Assembly: GCA_036785705.1 (NCBI GenBank) | Contig: JAWUZG010000174.1 | Location: 682,001 to 746,000 of the forward strand | Reading direction: 5' to 3' | Origin: Acanthornis magna | Lineage: Eukaryota > Chordata > Aves > Passeriformes > Acanthizidae | DNA: 64,000 bases | Shown: in pieces, positions 35,801 to 48,900 of the stretch | Layout: every line of letters begins with the position of its first letter | How positions within the stretch are numbered: the first letter of the stretch is position 1 | Program-made: the position numbers and the translations under genes | Notes under the pieces: generated by a model | Told to the model about the DNA's origin: nothing | Databases searched by the model: none | The model's input: only the letters and a program-made list of their open reading frames with translations

Positions 35801-37011
35801 CTCTGCTGGGCCAGTCCTGCTGGGAGGGAGGGTTGGACCTGAGGCTCCTTCCACCGTCCCCACTGAGCTCTCTGATGCCTAAAGATATTTTTAGTTTTTT
35901 ATATATTTTTCATATATTCATAGCCTTGTAGATTTTTTAATCCATAGTTTTATAGTTTCTAGTACTTCTCCTGCCCTCTCTTACAGTTTAGCTAACCCTT
36001 ACTAACACATTCTTGAAATTTTGCATAGTTTTATCCTTAAGACAAGAATTTCTGACAAGGACATTCTTTTTCCCATCAGAACTTAAGAGACACAAGAAGA
36101 AATGGGGCAAAGAAGTCCCTGGACCAACTCCAGGGGTGGGTTACTGGGGTAACTGATCTCCCATTGGATATTCCTGCTAGATACACGAATTAATTGACCT
36201 CATAAAAATTGTAGTAATCCTGAAAGGCTTTCATTAAAGAGTTGCTTTTATCTTACCACTTTGTTACTTACACTGTTGCCAGTTTTGTGTTTTGATTCAG
36301 GCAACATCTGAACAACAGGATGAGGTGGAAAAGGGATGGTTTTTCCCTCAGGGCTTCTTCTGCTTGTCTGTCACTCTAAGAGGCCAAGAACTTTTGGCTG
36401 GCAAGACATATTTTTCATTTCCACGGTCCTTTTGCTATCCCACCAGAAACACACTGAGGCAGCCTTTGGCTGAGCGTCCTGGATGGAGGATCAGTCCTCG
36501 GGGTGTAGCAGCAGCTCAGTCCTTTTCCCCATTCCCAGTCCAGGGTGTCTCACAGTACTGGGATGCCTGAGAGCATATGGGAATTCATATTCAACATATG
36601 GAAATTGCAGATTCCCTTGCAAATGTGCCTGGGAAGACAAGAAGGGTAGAACATTTTCATCGTGTTCTGCCACTAAAAGTGCATTGAAAAGGAGTTACAG
36701 TTCCTAAAGCTGCTGGAGGGTGTAGGGAATTCATGTGGATTTGCTCTCTCCCTGAGCAAAACCACCAGGAAAAGGGTGTGCTCTGCGTGGAACCGGCCCA
36801 ACGATGAGCCAAGATGCTCCTTGAATTTGGTTTGGTTGCAAAATGCCCTGAAAGCAATGAATAAAGGATAAAAAAGTGTTGATGAGAACAACCAAGGCCT
36901 TGATGAGAAGAACCGAGGCTCTCACTGACTTCTTTGGTGGCAGAGGGATGACTGAGGTTGGCAAGGGCAAGATAAACCAGAGGAGCAGACCCAGAGTGAA
37001 ATGGAGAAAAC
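32804..37011. other. gene-free, AT-rich interval
   Basis: No gene found. 34740-35640 is very AT-rich and may hold noncoding conserved blocks. 35875-36310 has LTR-like features (an ATTAAAG signal followed by a T-rich tail), but no ends or target duplication can be fixed. Confidence 0.3.
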
Positions 37012-37243
37012 ATGAAAATATTGGATGTTAGGAAGGAATTCCTGGCTGGGAGGGTGGGCAGGCCCTGGCACAGGTGCCCAGAGCAGCTGTGGCTGCCCCT
37101 GGATCCCTGGATGTGTCCCAGGCCAGGCTGGACATTGGGGTTTGGAGCAGCCTGGGACAGTGGAAGGTGTCCCTGCCATGGCAGGGGTGGAATGGGATGA
37201 ACTTTAAGGTCCCTTCTAATCCAAACCATTCTGGGATTCCATG
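37012..37243 (+). mobile_element. CR1 LINE 3' fragment
   Basis: Sense CR1 from 'aaaatattggatgttaggaa' through 'gtggctgcccctggatccct' to 'ccaaaccattctgggattcc'. Confidence 0.9.
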
Positions 37244-38139
37244 CAGAAAAAAAACATTTCAAAACTGTGAAAAGCAGACAAGAAAACATACAAGAGGGGA
37301 GATAAATATGCAAAAAAGGAACGGTGCAGACAATGGATAAAACGCCTTAAGAAAAACGCCTTGTATCTAATAATCATTGGAAAATCAACTATTATACAGG
37401 AGTCTGCAGACCAGAAAAAGCCAAGGAAAGAAAGCACAATAGAAGCAGTGCCTCAAAATATCAGATTTTATATATTTATGACACCAGCACATTCCAAAAA
37501 GGCAGACTTTTTTTTTTTACAGCTCTGACTAGCACCAGATAAGGAAAAAAACCAGGCAGAGGCACACAAACAAGCAGGAAATTGCATGGGAAGTCGACAT
37601 CAATGCTCTGTGAACGATCAGAGCTACAAAGACTTCACCGCATTGTGCCGAGGGAGAAAGCAAACCCAGAGCTAAGCAAAGAGAAATTAAAATTTCATGC
37701 AGGGTCTAAGGCAGTGTAAGACACAAACACACCAGAAAGGATATTTATCGGCCAAACAACACAGGAGTCGTTACTTTCAGCAGTAAATTAAAGGAACGCT
37801 GACATGAAATCAGAGAGAAATATTCCATACAAACCCACAGGAGTGAAATGGGTAAGCAAACATAAAATATTCAGTCAGGATGATGCATCTGCCAGCAAGG
37901 GAGAAATCGTTTCTGCTACCCAGAAATGCAGATATTGGTGTAACTTCAGAGCCAGCAGTTCCAGCATGGAACTAACCTCCCACCCTTCCTTTTGCACAGA
38001 CGACCCTGAACGAGGCTGTGAAAACCTTGAACTGATAGGAACTGATATCACAGAGAGCATCAACCACAGCAGCTGTGGCACGGGGGGCCTGGGAAAACTA
38101 TTAGGAGCATTTTTGGATTTTTCCAGGGAGCTGTGGAGG
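37244..38139. other. gene-free interval
   Basis: No gene recognised. Confidence 0.35.
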
Positions 38140-38352
38140 TGGTAAAACACTGGGAGAGGTGCCCAGTGAGGTGGGGGCTGCCCCTAGGTCCCTGGAAGTG
38201 CCCAAGGCCAGCTTGGATGGGGCTTGGAGCAGCCTGGGATGGTGGAATGTGTCCCTGCATGGGGCAGGGGGTGGGATGGGATGGGCTTTAAAGCTCCTTT
38301 CCAGCCCAAACCATTCTGGGATTCTCTATTCCATGATTGTTCCATGATTCCA
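38140..38352 (+). mobile_element. CR1 LINE 3' fragment
   Basis: Sense CR1 tail ('gggctgcccctaggtccctg', 'ggatggtggaatgtgtccct', 'gatgggctttaaagctcctt') with a degenerate 'ttccatgatt' terminal repeat. Confidence 0.9.
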
Positions 38353-39221
38353 CAAACTACGTCTCAGCACAAATATCATGACATGCCAAGGGCTCATTGC
38401 TGATGAAAGCAAGCACAGCACCAGAGCTCAGCGAGTGGGAAGAGGAACTCGGTCAGGGGTACAGGGAAATGATTCCGAGCTGAAGGCTGACCCTCAGGGT
38501 GGATTTGATTATGGAAGGTAAAACTGACCCCACCAATAGGTCCCTGGCCACCAGGCTTCATTCTGGGTGGAGCTGAAGTCAGCAAATCAAGGCTCTCCTG
38601 GGGCCGAAATGCAGGTGCTAAAAAGACTGCACAGTTTTGAGGATCAGGATTTAGCCCTTTGATGTCTGAGCTCACATGTGGGTCTCAAGCAGGGATTGCT
38701 GAGACCTAGAGCTGGATCTCCTTCAAATTCACTCTTTAGGTCTCTATAACTTCTGGAAATTGCAGCCCTACACTCCCAGGATAGATTCTGTTTACACAGC
38801 AGTTTCCCCTCAGTGTTTTTCCACTGATTCCCACTGAGTTCTGCCTGACTTACTTCAGTGTGATGGGAGGGAAATCTCAACTACTCAGCACTCACTGCTG
38901 TGACTTCCTGGGGGTAGCAGAGAAGCTCTGGGGGGGTCAGGTGGGATTTGGGGCTGCTGTTGGCACCAGCTGGCTTTCAAAGCAATGGGGGGCAATGGAT
39001 GGTAGGGGCCAGAACAGCCCTGTGCTGTCACCTTCCCTTCCTGCATCAGGAAAGGAAAAGTTTACAGCCTAGGAAGTTTTATGTTTTTACATCAGACCCA
39101 TCCAGCTGAGATTCCTTTTTAATGGTTTGCTCTGAGAGCCAGGAAGCAGTGTGGAAACAGCCCTGGCAAGACCAGTTTCACATTTGAGCAGCAGCAAATC
39201 CCCTCCCCAGTGCCACAGAAC
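38353..39221. other. gene-free interval
   Basis: No gene recognised. Confidence 0.35.
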
Positions 39222-39365
39222 CAGGGAATCATGGAATATTTAGTGTTGGAAGGGACCCACGGGGATCATGGAGTCCAACTGCTGACCCTGCACAGGGCAC
39301 CCCAACAATCCCACCCTGTACCTGAGAGCTTTGTCCAAACACTCTTTGATCTCTGTGCCAGGTAT
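39222..39365 (-). mobile_element. CR1 LINE 3' fragment (different subfamily)
   Basis: Antisense: 'agggaatcatggaatattta', 'gttggaagggacccacgggg', 'tcatggagtccaactgctga', 'ccaaacactctttgatctct'. It matches the CR1 group with a 'gagtccaact' motif. Confidence 0.8.
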
Positions 39366-42300
39366 TGCCATATATTTTACCTGTAGCTAAATGAAAGACC
39401 CATTGCTCTTTTTTTATCACCAGCTTCAAGTAAAAGTGTTCCACCTCCCAGAATATCTTGAAAAGTGTCACCTCTCTCAGGTTTGTCAAATGGTTCTGGG
39501 CTCAGGAGCCTCCCTGGATTGTTTGAAGGTTCTTTCTACACTCAGTGCAGAGGGAAGAAGGCGCCCAGGGCCTCCAGCACTGGACATTGCAGACACCTGG
39601 GCAGAGGGTGTCATATAGGGCTCACGTAGGGCTGGGAGGAGGAGAAATGGGAAGCTGAGAAGGCTCATGGTCCAATGGGAGAGCCGGGAGGAGCTGCCTG
39701 CCCCAGGCCAACAGGGCGTCACCATTGCTGAACATGGGGCTGACTTGGAAAGGATTTCAGTGTGCCCAAAGAAGTCCTTGGGAGCTGAAGCCGGCCCCAT
39801 CATCTCCTCAAGAGGTTTCCAACAGAGGTCAGGTCTTACCTCAGATGAAGGTAAACTGAAGTGGCCAGTAGGGTGGGAGCTTTAATTAATTTAATTAAAT
39901 TTGAGGCAGTTACTGCCTTGCTGCCTTCCTAGACCCTCCTCTGTGCCTGTTCTGCCTGTGGGCTCAGGGTCAGTGTGGGGTGGCTGAAGATCAGCTGCAC
40001 TCACTTCCTTATGAGTCAGAAATGCTCCCTCTCAGGGACCCTTTTTTTTCAATCCTTCTGCTCTTGTGATTTGTACCCTTGCTGCTCACCGGGGGCTCTT
40101 GCTAAGAGCTGTCCCTGCAGGAAATAAGGCTCCTTCCCTCCCCAGACACCTTCAGAGTCTTTCCAGGACCCCATGAGAAAGGAAAAATGCATGCCCTGCT
40201 CAGCTGTGTGGTGCCAGAAGGAGGGGGGCCGGTTCAGAGCCAAATACAAGCCTTGCTGGTCTCACTGTTTTCAGTCCATCCATCCTTCCCACTGACATTT
40301 CAGGGCTCTGTGGGCTGATCCTGAGCTGGAAGGCTCAGACCCTGACCCGAAGATCCAGGAGCACACCCAGCTCCTGCTCCCCAGCTCCAGCTGTACTGAA
40401 GTGTCTTACGACTGCAGAAATATTTACCTCAGTTACAAACATCAAACCCAAGTTTCTCCTGACAAATCCACACAGCAATTCCTTTTTCCCTTGGAAAAGA
40501 AGTAGGAGGGTGACAGAACCAGACACCACAGATCTGTGACTATGAACTAAATTATTGATGTTCTCTTCTTATGAGTCGAACTCTTTATTGCAGCTGAATG
40601 TTGGATTATGACAGCCAATGGTCTGTGCAGACTCTTCACTGCATTATTTATATCAATCATCTGAGCTACACTTCGTCCTCTCGATGGGGGGAACTTCTAG
40701 GGCTGAAAGATCACTGCAGGGAAGAATTTGTGGATAGTAATTAAAATAAAACTGAGTTCATTTCCATAGGACTTGATCTGTTCACTGATTTACGATAATC
40801 CTTTACATATGTGATTTTCCTTCTTTTTTCCCTTTTTTTCCCAGTTTTTACACACAGGATTGTCAAGGGAACAAGATTCCCATGAAAACAGCTGTGATTT
40901 ACTCCCAACATGGGTTTAAGCTGGGGGGGAGTTGCTTAGACACTGAAATGCCTTGAATTTCCTTCTCCTCTCTACAATTGCTTGTCAAACCATTGGGCAT
41001 TGATACCTCCATGAATAATGAAGAAAAGGCCAATCATCACTGAAGTTCTAAGTTAAAATACTCAAACACGTGCACATATAAATTTGCAGCATCTTTTTAA
41101 CTAAAGAACAAGTTAGTGACAAACAGAGTGGATAATTTATTGCTACCCTTGTCAATTAATTATTCAGACTAAATGGTTTAAGCGGGGTAACAATGATATC
41201 CATTTATCTTGCAGTCATTTACCAGGCACTAAACAAGATCTGGGCATGTTTTCCTCTTTTTAAGAAATCAATATCCCTCTTGTTTCTCTACCTTCATATT
41301 TACACACAAGCAGGATTATTGGGAAGGGGGAAAGTTGGACAAAGCACCTAAGCACCTAGAAAGGAAAGCCACAAGCAAATGCTTCAAACTTTACAATTCA
41401 CATTTATTTTGAAAAAATGTTTTGTTAAAAATACTCCTACAAAGGCATTGGAGCAGCAGGTTTCTGTTTCCTTTATAAATACATCTGATTTATTTATTTC
41501 TTTATTTTTTCTCAGCAACATCGAAAGACATCTGACGAAGCCAGGGAAGCCCTGGGCTGAATGGAAGACACATCCCTGTGTACGAAGGACCTGCACACGA
41601 TCCCCCCATTCACAATTAAAAAAAAATACAAATACTGTCATGAAAAGTGTTCTGTTGTCCACAGGGTCACAGCCAACACATGGTAAGAGCAGGAAACCTG
41701 GGCTGGGGGCACCCTGGTGGATTCTGGGACTGGTGGCAGGGGAGGACAGGACACAGTGTTGACTCGACCCCTTGTCTTTGGGTGGCTGAAGGACTCACCC
41801 CATTTCCCACTCTCCACCTCTCTCCAGAGCCTGACCACAAGGTCAGAGCCTGGCAAAGCCTCCTCCCCCTGCAAACCTGCCCTGGGCCACGGCAGCTCCT
41901 CCACAAATCTTCCAGGGAAGGACAATTTCCAGAGGATGCTGTCACACGTCCGTGGGAGGAGCCCATGGGCAGATCACAGGAATCAATGCCCTGATGGACA
42001 AGAGAATTCCTGCCACACCTCCCCCTGCCACCTCACTGTCACCCCTCCCTTCCTTCTGGGACCTTCTTGGGTTTCAGTGTCTGAGCTAGGGAAAGATCTT
42101 CCCTGCAAGGAGTCTTTTGGAATGGGAGCATGGACAGCTGTGGTGGCTCTTCAGTTCCTCTGAAGCCCATGGCACAGGACAGAGGTTTGGATACCTGTGC
42201 CTGGCTCATCCTGAGCGGAGATCTCTGAGCTCCCAAACTCACCTGTCCTGCACCCCAGGGGCTCTCAGACCACGGCTTGGGGAAGTGAGAGGGGTCATGC

Positions 42301-44989
42301 CTTTATTGGGGATGTGCTTGGACGCACCAGGCTCATTTATCCAGCTCACTTATCCCTCATTTATCCAAGAACTGCGACACCTCAGCTCTGGTTTCAGCTG
42401 CTGGAACACCCCCAGACCCCTCAACTTAAACCAGGGCCATAAAGCTCTCCCTGGGTAGCCTGAGTTCACATCCAATCCAAGCAGCTCGGCAGGGAGCAAC
42501 AGAAGGTTGGCAAAGCCTTTCCAAAGCAAACCTGGGAATAGCAATTGTGTCCTCAGGCTGATGGATGTGCTCATTCACCTCTGGGTCAGAGGCAGAGTTG
42601 GAGCTTTTTCCCTCAACTATCCCATGGGAACATTGGCCAAGGATCCTGACACACCGAACCGGCTTTTATACAACTTTCTGATTATCCAGGAGGATCTGGG
42701 ATGAGAGGAAAGGCAGGCAAAGGGGGAATCTTGTCCAGGGAAGAGATGTAGCTAAGCACAGGTTCGCTGCAGCGATGTGCTGAGCCGGCTCCAAGGGAGG
42801 GAATCCATGGGGATGGCCCAAACCTGAACAAACCATCCAACCCTTCCACACTGGGGAGGGCACAGAGGGCAAAGAACCGATGCAGGGACAGAGAGCTGAA
42901 GGTGGAGGACAAGTAGTGACAAAGAAAAGGGTGCAAAAGTCACAGGCTGGAAAGCAGATGGAGAAGTCAATGGAGAAGGGCACCCAACAGAAAGCTCCCC
43001 CAACGCAGGGGCTATGGATCCACAAAAGAAGCAGATGCAAGCCCCATCCCTGATCCCTGATTTCTCCCCTCCAGCTCCAGCAGGATGGTCAGGGATATGC
43101 TGTGATGTGGGGTCTTGGAGGACCATTCTGGAGAAGGGAGAAGTGAAGCCAGGGCTGGGGCAGGGGAACCTGGATGATCCCAGAGGACACCTGGCACAGC
43201 CTGGCACCAGGGACTGCTCTCCTTGTCAAGGCATCCACAGACTGCCGCTCCTGCTTAGGGTCTCCAACTCCCTCACCCTCCAAGGAGTCCTTCCTTCCCC
43301 CATGCTCAAACCAGGCTTTCACTGCTCAGATCTCACTGTTGGGTGGGACAGGGATGGCCACACTCGTGTGTCCCTCTGCCCGTGGCTGATCTGGACAGGG
43401 GGAGCTGGGCTGTCACACTTCTCTCCACTGCTGAACAGCTCAAAAGAAAACTCTGGAGCTTGAAGGATGGATGGTCAGTGCTTCTACAGACCTGAGGGAT
43501 CCAACCACACCCTGATAACCAGACCTTGATCATGGCCTCACTCCAGAACCTCTCAGGATTTTGGGAACTCCTGCAATCTGGACTTCGCTTCTCTGCATCA
43601 CAGTCCTGGGGAAAGCCTGGGCTGGGCTCTAGGACAGACTGGAAGGTGCTCAGGTAGGGTGGGAATGACACAGTGGTCACTGGGAGCTGGGGTGGCCAAC
43701 ATGGAACCCACAGCCCTGAAACATGGCTGCCCCACAGGAGGGTTGGCCTGTCCTTCATTGAAAGCTGGGATTTCCCTATGATCCCAGTGCTCCTGGGACC
43801 TGAGACACAGAATCTGGGATTTTCAGAGGGAAAAAGAACCATCAGAGAGCTCTTAAAGCCATCAGTTAGAAATACACTGGTCTTGTCCCTTGCAGTCCCT
43901 CCTGGAGACTGGAGCCCAGGTTGGGCCAAGCAAGAAGCAAAAACATATCCCTTCCCTCACAGGGGACAACAATACACAGTCAGGGACCCTGCAGCTCCAA
44001 CCTGGCCCTTCTCCCACATTTCTGGGCTGCTCTGCAGAGGGACACAAATCCCTGCCCATGTCAAACAGCTTTTCACTTCTGCCATCAAGGCAGACCAAGG
44101 AACAGAAGGGTTTTAATTTCTGGATCTAAGATGCCCCCAGGACATAAAGAAAAAATTCCAGCACTCACAACTGAATCTTGCACTTAATCCCTGCCTGGAT
44201 CTTGTCCTGGAGCCCCCAACACTCAGTGCCTGCTCTGGGAACCCTCTGGGATCTCCTTGCGCTCCCCCAGCCCAGCCCTGAATTGCTCCATTGCATCAGC
44301 AGCTTCTTGCCCATTTTAGAAGCTGGTCCCAGTCCCCTCACCTGCATTTTCAACCTTGAGGAGCTCTGACAGGTCCATTTGGACTCCTGGTCAGATTCCC
44401 AAACAACCAGCAGGTCACAGGGCTGAGCTAGCCGATGCCGAGGGACAAATCTCACTGTCAGAAACTACCCAGAGCAGAGGAGGGGAAGGACAGGGATCTC
44501 TCATACCCAGCATTCATGAGGTTCTCTGGGTCATGAATGAAGGTTTGAGGTAAGAATGCTTTCACAGGGAGCTTCCACATCCAACACATGATGGATCACC
44601 CATCCAATCTCCCTTTTTGTGCTTTTCCAGCCGATTGAGGCACTGATGTCCCACTGCAGCTCAGAGCCCCAGGGATGCCTTGGGATGCACAAGGAATTGG
44701 GAGGAGGAAGCAAGTGGTTTCCTCTGACATGGGAAGCCCTCTGGCTCCACACTGAAATCCTTCCCCAGAAAGAGTGAAAATGGAAAATCAATGATGCTTG
44801 ATGGAGTGTTTGGGCTTTTAAGAGATATAGAATGTGTCAGTCCCAAGAATACAACGGTATAAAAGAATTTCTGCAGGAATCCTGTTATCCACCCTGTGCT
44901 CCCGGGCATCCGTGACCCAGAAAAACTGGAAGAGGTATTTTTGTGTCAAGGGGATTCTTCTTTCAAAAGTTTGTCCAGTCATCTTTTGA
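39366..44989. other. long gene-free interval
   Basis: About 5.6 kb with no supported gene. 40560-41250 is AT-rich and unique-looking; 41650-44550 is more GC-rich with many short open frames but no family match, no paired splice sites and no codon signal that I trust. Confidence 0.3.
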
Positions 44990-45310
44990 ATCACAGAATT
45001 ACAGAATGGTTTGGGCTGGAAGGACCTTCAAGCTCATCTCATTCCACCCCTGCCATGACAGGGACACCTTCCTCTATCCCAGGCTGCTCCAAGCCCTGTC
45101 CAGCCTGGCCTTGGACACTGCCAGGGATCCAGGGGCAGCCACAGCTGCTCTGGGCACCTGTGCCAGGGCCTCACCACTCTTACAGGGAAGAATTTCTTCC
45201 TAAAATCCTATCTAAACCTATCCTCCTTTAGCTTAAAGTCATTCCTCCTTTTCCTAGCAATCCATCTAATTCTGGGTATCCATGTTCCAGCCATGAGTTC
45301 CACACTCCAA
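44990..45310 (-). mobile_element. CR1 LINE 3' fragment
   Basis: Antisense CR1 of about 0.3 kb: 'tcacagaattacagaatggt' through 'gggatccaggggcagccaca' and on into 'tcctttagcttaaagtcatt', the segment further upstream in CR1. Confidence 0.9.
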
Positions 45311-45911
45311 TTACTGTGCTTTGTGCCAAGGAATATTCTGCTTCCCCTGCCTTCGAGCTGTTACTGACAGAAATAGTGGACTGCTGCTTTCTCACCTTTC
45401 TCACATCTTTCCTGATATAAGGGCATGAAATTTTTATCCTTGTGGTTTACCTCTGCCAGAACCAAGAATCAAAATCTATTTTTCTTTTATCCCTCCCACA
45501 GACTTATGGCTGTTCCAGAAGCCCTGATCTGGCTGCACCTCTCTGTATATTTATTTCTTAATTTCTGTGCATCCCTTCTGAGTGGAGGAGAACAAAAGCA
45601 TCGCCAGCATTTGCAGAGCCAGCACATCAAAAATTCACTGGCTCGTGACCTTGTGTGAAGGCTCCTGAATGCCAATATTTGATAGCAATCAGAGATTGCA
45701 CATTTATTCTCCACCAGCAAAGGCCAAGCCAGGGTGTGGGTTTGCCACACCATCTGTCCCAGAGTGGTGAATTTATCAACCTCCATCTCCCAACTCAGCC
45801 CACTCAGCCTGGAGTCAGCGAGCTGGAAGTGCAGACCAAAGGCAATTTGGGGAAAAGGGGGATTTGACTGTCAGCTTCATCCTCAGGCAGAGCAATGTGC
45901 TTCCCCCCCTC
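45311..45911. other. gene-free interval
   Basis: No gene recognised. Confidence 0.35.
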
Positions 45912-45998
45912 CTCATGGAATCCCAGGATGGTTTGGGTTGGAAGGAACCTTAAAGACCATCTCATTCCAACCTCCTGCCATGGGCAGGACTCTTTCTT
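45912..45998 (-). mobile_element. short CR1 LINE 3' tail
   Basis: Antisense: 'tcatggaatcccaggatggt', 'ttgggttggaaggaacctta', 'ctgccatgggcagga'. Confidence 0.85.
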
Positions 45999-48900
45999 GA
46001 ACCCTTCCATTAGTTTTTCCTAACACAGCTGTTTGGCTCTTAAAGACTTGACAAAGTTTAATCCTTCCCTCCCGGACTTAGTTGGAATAACCAAAGGAAA
46101 TGGCACAACATCTGTGTGAGAGCTCCACACTGACCTCAGAGGCAGAAGAAGCTACAGCTGAGGCAAGTGAAAAATTCCTGAAGAATGAAAGAGCTGGAAA
46201 TGGATCAACCAAGTGTTTGTTGTTCCTTTTTTCATGAAGACAAAACGGGGTTCCTGACAAAAAATGAGGCACGCAAGGTTGAGTCTCGTGGTTTGTTTGC
46301 AGGGATGGCAATGGGGGCACTGGGATGTCCCAGTGGGGTCAGACAGAGACAGTGGGACTGCTGCTGCACTCCTGCAAAGTTCAGGTCCACAGAGCAATTT
46401 CCTGCAGAATTTCAAAAGAAAAAAAATAAAGGTTGAGATACTGCTGAATCAGTTGTAAGACAGCAGGAATGCAGATTAAGGAAAAGATTTCTGGGGAGAG
46501 AGGACTTCTTGCTTCCAGTCCCAAATTTCTGCAAATAACATTTGTCAGTGGAGTTGGCAGGAGTAACAGAGGGACAGCAAGGAGGTAAATTCCAGGAAAT
46601 ATTTGTAGAGTGCAGGGAGTTTTCTAGGAGAGCTATGGAAGATTGGAACACATGTGGAAGCAAACACAGGCCAAGGCTGTGTCCTGTCTTTGGGAAGGGC
46701 AAAGAATTACATGGAGCAAAGCCATCCTGAACAAGTTTAAAGAAAAAAAAAAGCCAAAACGTGACTGCAGATAAAAAAAGCTAAATCCTGCATGTGAAGA
46801 ACTTGCAAATATGTAAAATTTTTGTGGATGGAAAAAGACCTACATTAAATCAGCCTCAAGTTAGACATGCAGGAAGGAAGATGATTTACATTAAAACAAT
46901 AAACTCCACTAAACCAAACCAGACAGCAGTGACACTTCCAGTACTCTGGATTTGTACATCCAAGGCAGTCCCAGATTTATTGCATCATCAGAGAATACAA
47001 CTGTTAACGATGCAGCAGAGTTCAAGCCCTGACTCCAGGATTCATATAAATCAGCCTGGAAAATATAACAAGAAGTTTCCTCAGCTGCTCAAACCCTCCA
47101 AGAGGTTTTCTCTACAGGCCACTGCTAATCTGCAGCCTGGGTGATGATTCCTGGCAAAGAACCTTTCCTTTAACCCAAATTCCAAGAACAGCTTCAGGGG
47201 GTGTGGGAAAAGCTCTGTAGTGCAGAAATACTGATGGAGGTCCCTCTCCTCAGCTCAGGCCAGGAGGGAGCTGCTCTAGGTGGCTCTGCTCAGGCAGCCA
47301 GTGAAGAGAGCAGGATCCTGGTTTGGGAAAGGGATAACAGGAGCCAACAGTCCCTGGGTAGCTGACCTTGCAAGGCAGAGTTCCCAGGGATGAAGCTCTG
47401 CTGTGTACCCAGCTCCTCCTGCCCTGCCCTGCTCGTGTGATGCCCACGAGCTGCCCCAGCTGTACCCCTGCCCTGGAGCCATGGGGTGGATCCCAGTCCA
47501 CACTGGGATCAGAGCACTAGAGGAACAGCAGTGGTAAACCCTGGGGCAGCCACGCTGCCCTGGAGCTCATGGCAGCCCCAAGTGTGGATTGCTGCCTTTG
47601 GAAGCGACTGCTCAGCAGTGAGGGCACTATAGAGAGGAGGAGATCCTTAGCTGCTGAAAAGCACAAATCTCCACTAATTCATGAAAGACAGTTCTGAAGC
47701 TCTACTGGGGAGGAGAGCAGATCCTTTAGGGAGGGGACATGCAGCTCACAGTGCCCTGCTTTGTGTCCCCACAGCCAGAAGGACAAGTGATTCCTCATGG
47801 CAGTGCTGCATCTTAAAGGCTTGTTTTTCCTTTCTCCTTCACACCCCTGGGCTGTAATTCCAGGGAAAGGGCTGGTGGCAACAGGTGGAAATGGCCCACA
47901 AAATTTCACAATTTTCAGCTGGAAATGGCCCACAAATATTTCAACTTTTTACGATCCACATATGCTTTGCTTCCTCTGCTCTGCCCTGTGATGCTCTGCA
48001 AGACTTGAACTTTTCACTGTCCAACCAACTGAGAACTTGCAGCCTGCTCAGCATTCCCAGCGAATGCCATCCACAGGGTGACTCTCAGCATGAGATGGGA
48101 AATGGAGAAGGGAAGGGCTGGGAGGTAGCTTGAAAGGTAGAGGGGAAATGTGAAAATTGCAATGAGCTGCCTGAAAATCTCCGTGTGATCATTTTTGTTA
48201 AGTACCCACACATGCACACATGCACATGCACAACAGCATTTCACAGTGTCAATATTAGCAAGTGCCTTTTCCCCTTTCCCCCTCGGAACACGCTGAGTTT
48301 GCCATTAGACTCCCATTTCGTAGCAGCACATTGGAGACCCATGAAATAAATATGTTATTGTCACTCCAGTGCCTCTGCCCTCACTGCAGCATGTGCCAGA
48401 GGCGTTTACAACCAAAGCACTTGACAGGAACTCGGTTCCTCGTGCTCCCAGGAGAGCTGAGGGATGCACAAAACCGCAGTGTTTTCTGGACCATGTCTAT
48501 TTTAGTCCAGCTCTCCATTAGTCCTACACAGCCAAACACAGATGTCACAGCCATGTCTGGTATAAACAGATGGGAAGGTGTTACTTTTAGTACCACCACC
48601 ACGACGTCATTTTTGGTCAGAAGAGACAAGGATGTGCTTTCTCTGTCCTGTAGATGGCTGCCATGGCTCTGGGGGACGTGGCACGGGGACCTGTCCTTCA
48701 CAGTGGGCTGGGTCTGGCAGGTAGAAGTGTCTGAAGCAGCCAGCGAGGAGATTCAGTGCATTGAGACAAAATGTCTCCAAATGAAGAAGACCTGAAGTGC
48801 CCTTCCAAGGCCTGGGTGGCTCTGAAGGGATGCTGCCTGGGCATTGCTCCTCCTTAGACTCTGCAGGAATGCAGGGGATGGCAGAGAACAGTCAGGAATT

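Noticed and set aside
41500..42200. Possible exons of another gene between the array and EPHB2
   Set aside because: An acceptor-like T-rich run and some open frames are present, but no donor, conserved domain or paired exon could be found.
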